Of a stretch of DNA of 7,766 bases, positions 6,962 to 7,766 are shown in pieces. The position numbers and the translations under genes are program-made. The notes under the pieces were generated by a model. It was given only the letters and a program-made list of their open reading frames with translations, ran no database searches and was not told the origin of the DNA. The stretch spans positions 1 to 7,766 of the forward strand of contig JABGTH010000042.1 in assembly GCA_018647275.1 (NCBI GenBank), given 5' to 3'. The stretch is from Paracoccaceae bacterium. Lineage in GTDB: Bacteria; Pseudomonadota; Alphaproteobacteria; Rhodobacterales; Rhodobacteraceae. The first letter of the stretch is position 1. Every line of letters starts with the position of its first letter.

Positions 6962-7414
6962 TTATTCTGCAAGCGTTCGCAAATAAGCAACGACATCTTC
7001 TACCTGCTGAGCGGTCAAAATTGTTTTGCCAGAAAATTTTTCAAGAGGCCGATCAAATCCTGTATCGCGGTAGAACGCTGGCATGATTGTGCCTTCAAAC
7101 ATCATTTTTGAATTCGAAACGATGCCGCGCAATTCTCCAACGCTCCAACGATCAGCAACACCTGCCATCTCTGGCCCAACTTCGCCGTGGAACGATTCTT
7201 CGGGCATCTCAGCGTTGACATGGCAGGCAAGACAGTTGCCCTGCTTGCGGTTCTTGAATACGTCGCGGCCATTCACCGGATCGCCAGCAACGCCGGTCAA
7301 TGACGCCATGACAACGCCGTCTTCATATTTGACCACAGAGGGCGCAACCGGCTCAGCGAAGGCAGCACTTGCCAGCAGACCAGCTACAACGGCCGTAATA
7401 GAAAAAAGTTTCAT
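6962..7414 (-). CDS. soxX: SoxX, monoheme cytochrome c subunit of SoxXA
   Basis: A 150-residue periplasmic monoheme cytochrome. In SoxXA it takes electrons from the SoxA active site and passes them to small c-type cytochromes. A Sec signal peptide spans residues 1-20 (KLFSITAVVAGLLASAAFA, cleavage AFA/EP). The heme site CLACH is at 61-65 in the SoxX-typical context QGNCLACH, and the distal ligand is probably Met111 in IMPAFY. The C-terminal helix TAQQVEDVVAYLRTL is usual for class I cytochromes. The ATG at 7412-7414 is chosen because it begins a standard signal peptide and is preceded by GGGAGGA (7418-7424), though the spacing is short (3 nt). An ATG 21 nt upstream (7435) would add MQCLGGR and has AGGA 8 nt before it, so it cannot be excluded. 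This is the first gene after the operator gap and probably the start of the main sox transcript. Confidence 0.95.
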   Translation of the reverse strand: MKLFSITAVVAGLLASAAFAEPVAPSVVKYEDGVVMASLTGVAGDPVNGRDVFKNRKQGNCLACHVNAEMPEESFHGEVGPEMAGVADRWSVGELRGIVSNSKMMFEGTIMPAFYRDTGFDRPLEKFSGKTILTAQQVEDVVAYLRTLAE

Positions 7415-7442
7415 GCGTCCTCCCAAACATTGCATTCGGTGT

Positions 7443-7472
7443 ATCCTAGCGCACAGAAATGTGATTACGCAA
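7443..7472 (-). promoter_or_regulatory. Weak candidate promoter for soxX
   Basis: On the minus strand TTGCGT (7467-7472), an 18-bp spacer and TAGGAT (7443-7448; 4 of 6 to consensus) could be a sigma-70-like promoter, with a start near 7436 and a leader of about 22 nt to the soxX ATG at 7414. It lies 4 bp downstream of the palindromic operator, which a repressor would be expected to use. The match is poor and the call rests mostly on position. Confidence 0.25.
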
Positions 7473-7476
7473 CAAT

Positions 7477-7496
7477 AAATTCAATTAATTGAATTT
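7477..7496. promoter_or_regulatory. Palindromic operator before soxX (SoxR/SqrR/BigR-type)
   Basis: A perfect 20-bp palindrome, AAATTCAATTAATTGAATTT, lies in the gap between soxW and soxX. Its core (7479-7494) has the form ATTC-N8-GAAT. As I recall, this form is described for the persulfide-sensing ArsR-family repressor SqrR of Rhodobacter, a relative of SoxR and BigR. Known SoxR repressors of alphaproteobacterial sox clusters bind in the soxW-soxX region, which is where this site sits. Inference: it keeps soxX and the genes after it off until reduced sulfur compounds are present. The regulator gene is not in the window. Confidence 0.72.
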
Positions 7497-7532
7497 TCAT
7501 ATGTGATGCACCCCACCAACACATGGGCAAGT

Positions 7533-7766
7533 TCATTTGGACTGCTCTGCGAACTTACGTGCATGATATTTTTGAAAACTTTCGCCAGATTCATAACCTT
7601 TTTCAATAATCCAATTGAACATATTAAACGTTGTATGAGGGCCAAACGCGCCAGGCATTGTAGCAACCGCCCCTTGCGCTGCGGATACATCATCGGCGAC
7701 TTCACGCGGGAAAAATAGAATCGTTGGTGTGAACAAAGACCGCCATTTTTTGACCATGTCCTTCTC
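7533..7766 (-). CDS. soxW: SoxW-like periplasmic thioredoxin (3' end only)
   Basis: C-terminal 77 residues plus stop; the frame is open to the right edge, so the CxxC active site and any signal peptide lie outside the window. The visible segment FTPTILFFP has the cis-proline loop and following beta strand of a thioredoxin fold (TPT at about residues 13-15 of the fragment). After it come a region rich in small residues and a helix, GESFQKYHARKFAEQ, at the C-terminus. Position directly upstream of soxX matches soxW in Paracoccus-type clusters, where the thioredoxin SoxW is paired with the membrane thiol transporter SoxV. The soxW name rests on the cis-Pro segment and gene order, since the catalytic motif cannot be seen. 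No hairpin terminator follows, so some read-through into soxX is possible. Confidence 0.78.
   Translation of the reverse strand, partial: EKDMVKKWRSLFTPTILFFPREVADDVSAAQGAVATMPGAFGPHTTFNMFNWIIEKGYESGESFQKYHARKFAEQSK

Noticed and set aside
7501..7524. Short inverted repeat ATGTG/CACAT just after the soxW stop as a terminator
   Set aside because: The stem is only about 5 bp with a 14-nt loop, GC-poor, and has no U-tract on either strand.
7481..7705. Minus-strand frame of 74 codons overlapping the soxW end and the operator palindrome
   Set aside because: It is out of frame with the thioredoxin fragment, shows no recognisable motif, and ends within the palindrome; a shadow of soxW.
442..7766. 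Many open frames of 60-145 codons on the plus strand opposite the sox genes (for example 6555-6986, 4656-5036, 3535-3855)
   Set aside because: They lie antisense to complete, recognisable sox genes, show no domain or plausible ribosome site, and have compositions expected of reverse-complement shadows.
1..7766. Search for CRISPR repeats, insertion sequences, tRNA or rRNA, integrase or phage genes
   Set aside because: No repeated units, terminal inverted repeats, cloverleaf or transposase motifs were seen; coding density and gene order are those of an intact sox operon.

Overview
The window is a nearly complete sulfur-oxidation (sox) gene cluster. Every gene lies on the minus strand, so it reads from right to left in these coordinates. 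In transcription order it holds the 3' end of a periplasmic thioredoxin gene (soxW-like), then soxX, soxY, soxZ, soxA, soxB, soxC, soxD, soxE and the 5' part of soxF, which runs off the left edge. This is the soxW-XYZABCDEF order known from Paracoccus and from marine Rhodobacterales (Roseobacter group). Gene order, Tat-type SoxY, SoxB, SoxC and SoxF signals, diheme SoxA and the presence of SoxCD all point to an alphaproteobacterium of that group. The moderate, visibly not high GC content suggests one of its lower-GC marine members. The genus cannot be fixed from the sequence.

Layout: 7533-7766 is the soxW 3' end. 7415-7532 is a regulatory gap with a perfect 20-bp palindrome of the form ATTC-N8-GAAT. 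5283-7414 carries soxX, soxY, soxZ and soxA with 22-39 nt between genes. 5188-5282 is a 95-nt gap holding a strong intrinsic terminator and a possible restart promoter. 442-5187 carries soxB, soxC, soxD and soxE, packed with a 28-nt gap, a 17-nt overlap and a 4-nt gap. 1-414 is the soxF start.

How it works together (established for Paracoccus-type Sox systems): SoxXA oxidatively attaches thiosulfate to the C-terminal cysteine of SoxY in the SoxYZ carrier. SoxB hydrolyses sulfate from it. SoxCD oxidises the remaining carrier-bound sulfane sulfur, and SoxB then releases a second sulfate. Because soxCD is present, the pathway predicted here is complete oxidation of thiosulfate to sulfate without stored sulfur. 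Electrons go to c-type cytochromes. SoxE and SoxF form a flavocytochrome c sulfide dehydrogenase-like pair, and SoxW is a periplasmic thiol-disulfide protein.

All encoded proteins fall in known families, and I do not see a previously undescribed system. The points worth a second look are regulatory (the soxX operator, and the terminator plus possible promoter splitting soxXYZA from soxBCDEF) and evolutionary (a cytochrome domain shared by SoxD and SoxE). There are no RNA genes, mobile elements, CRISPR arrays or broken genes, and no gene-free stretch over 300 bases.
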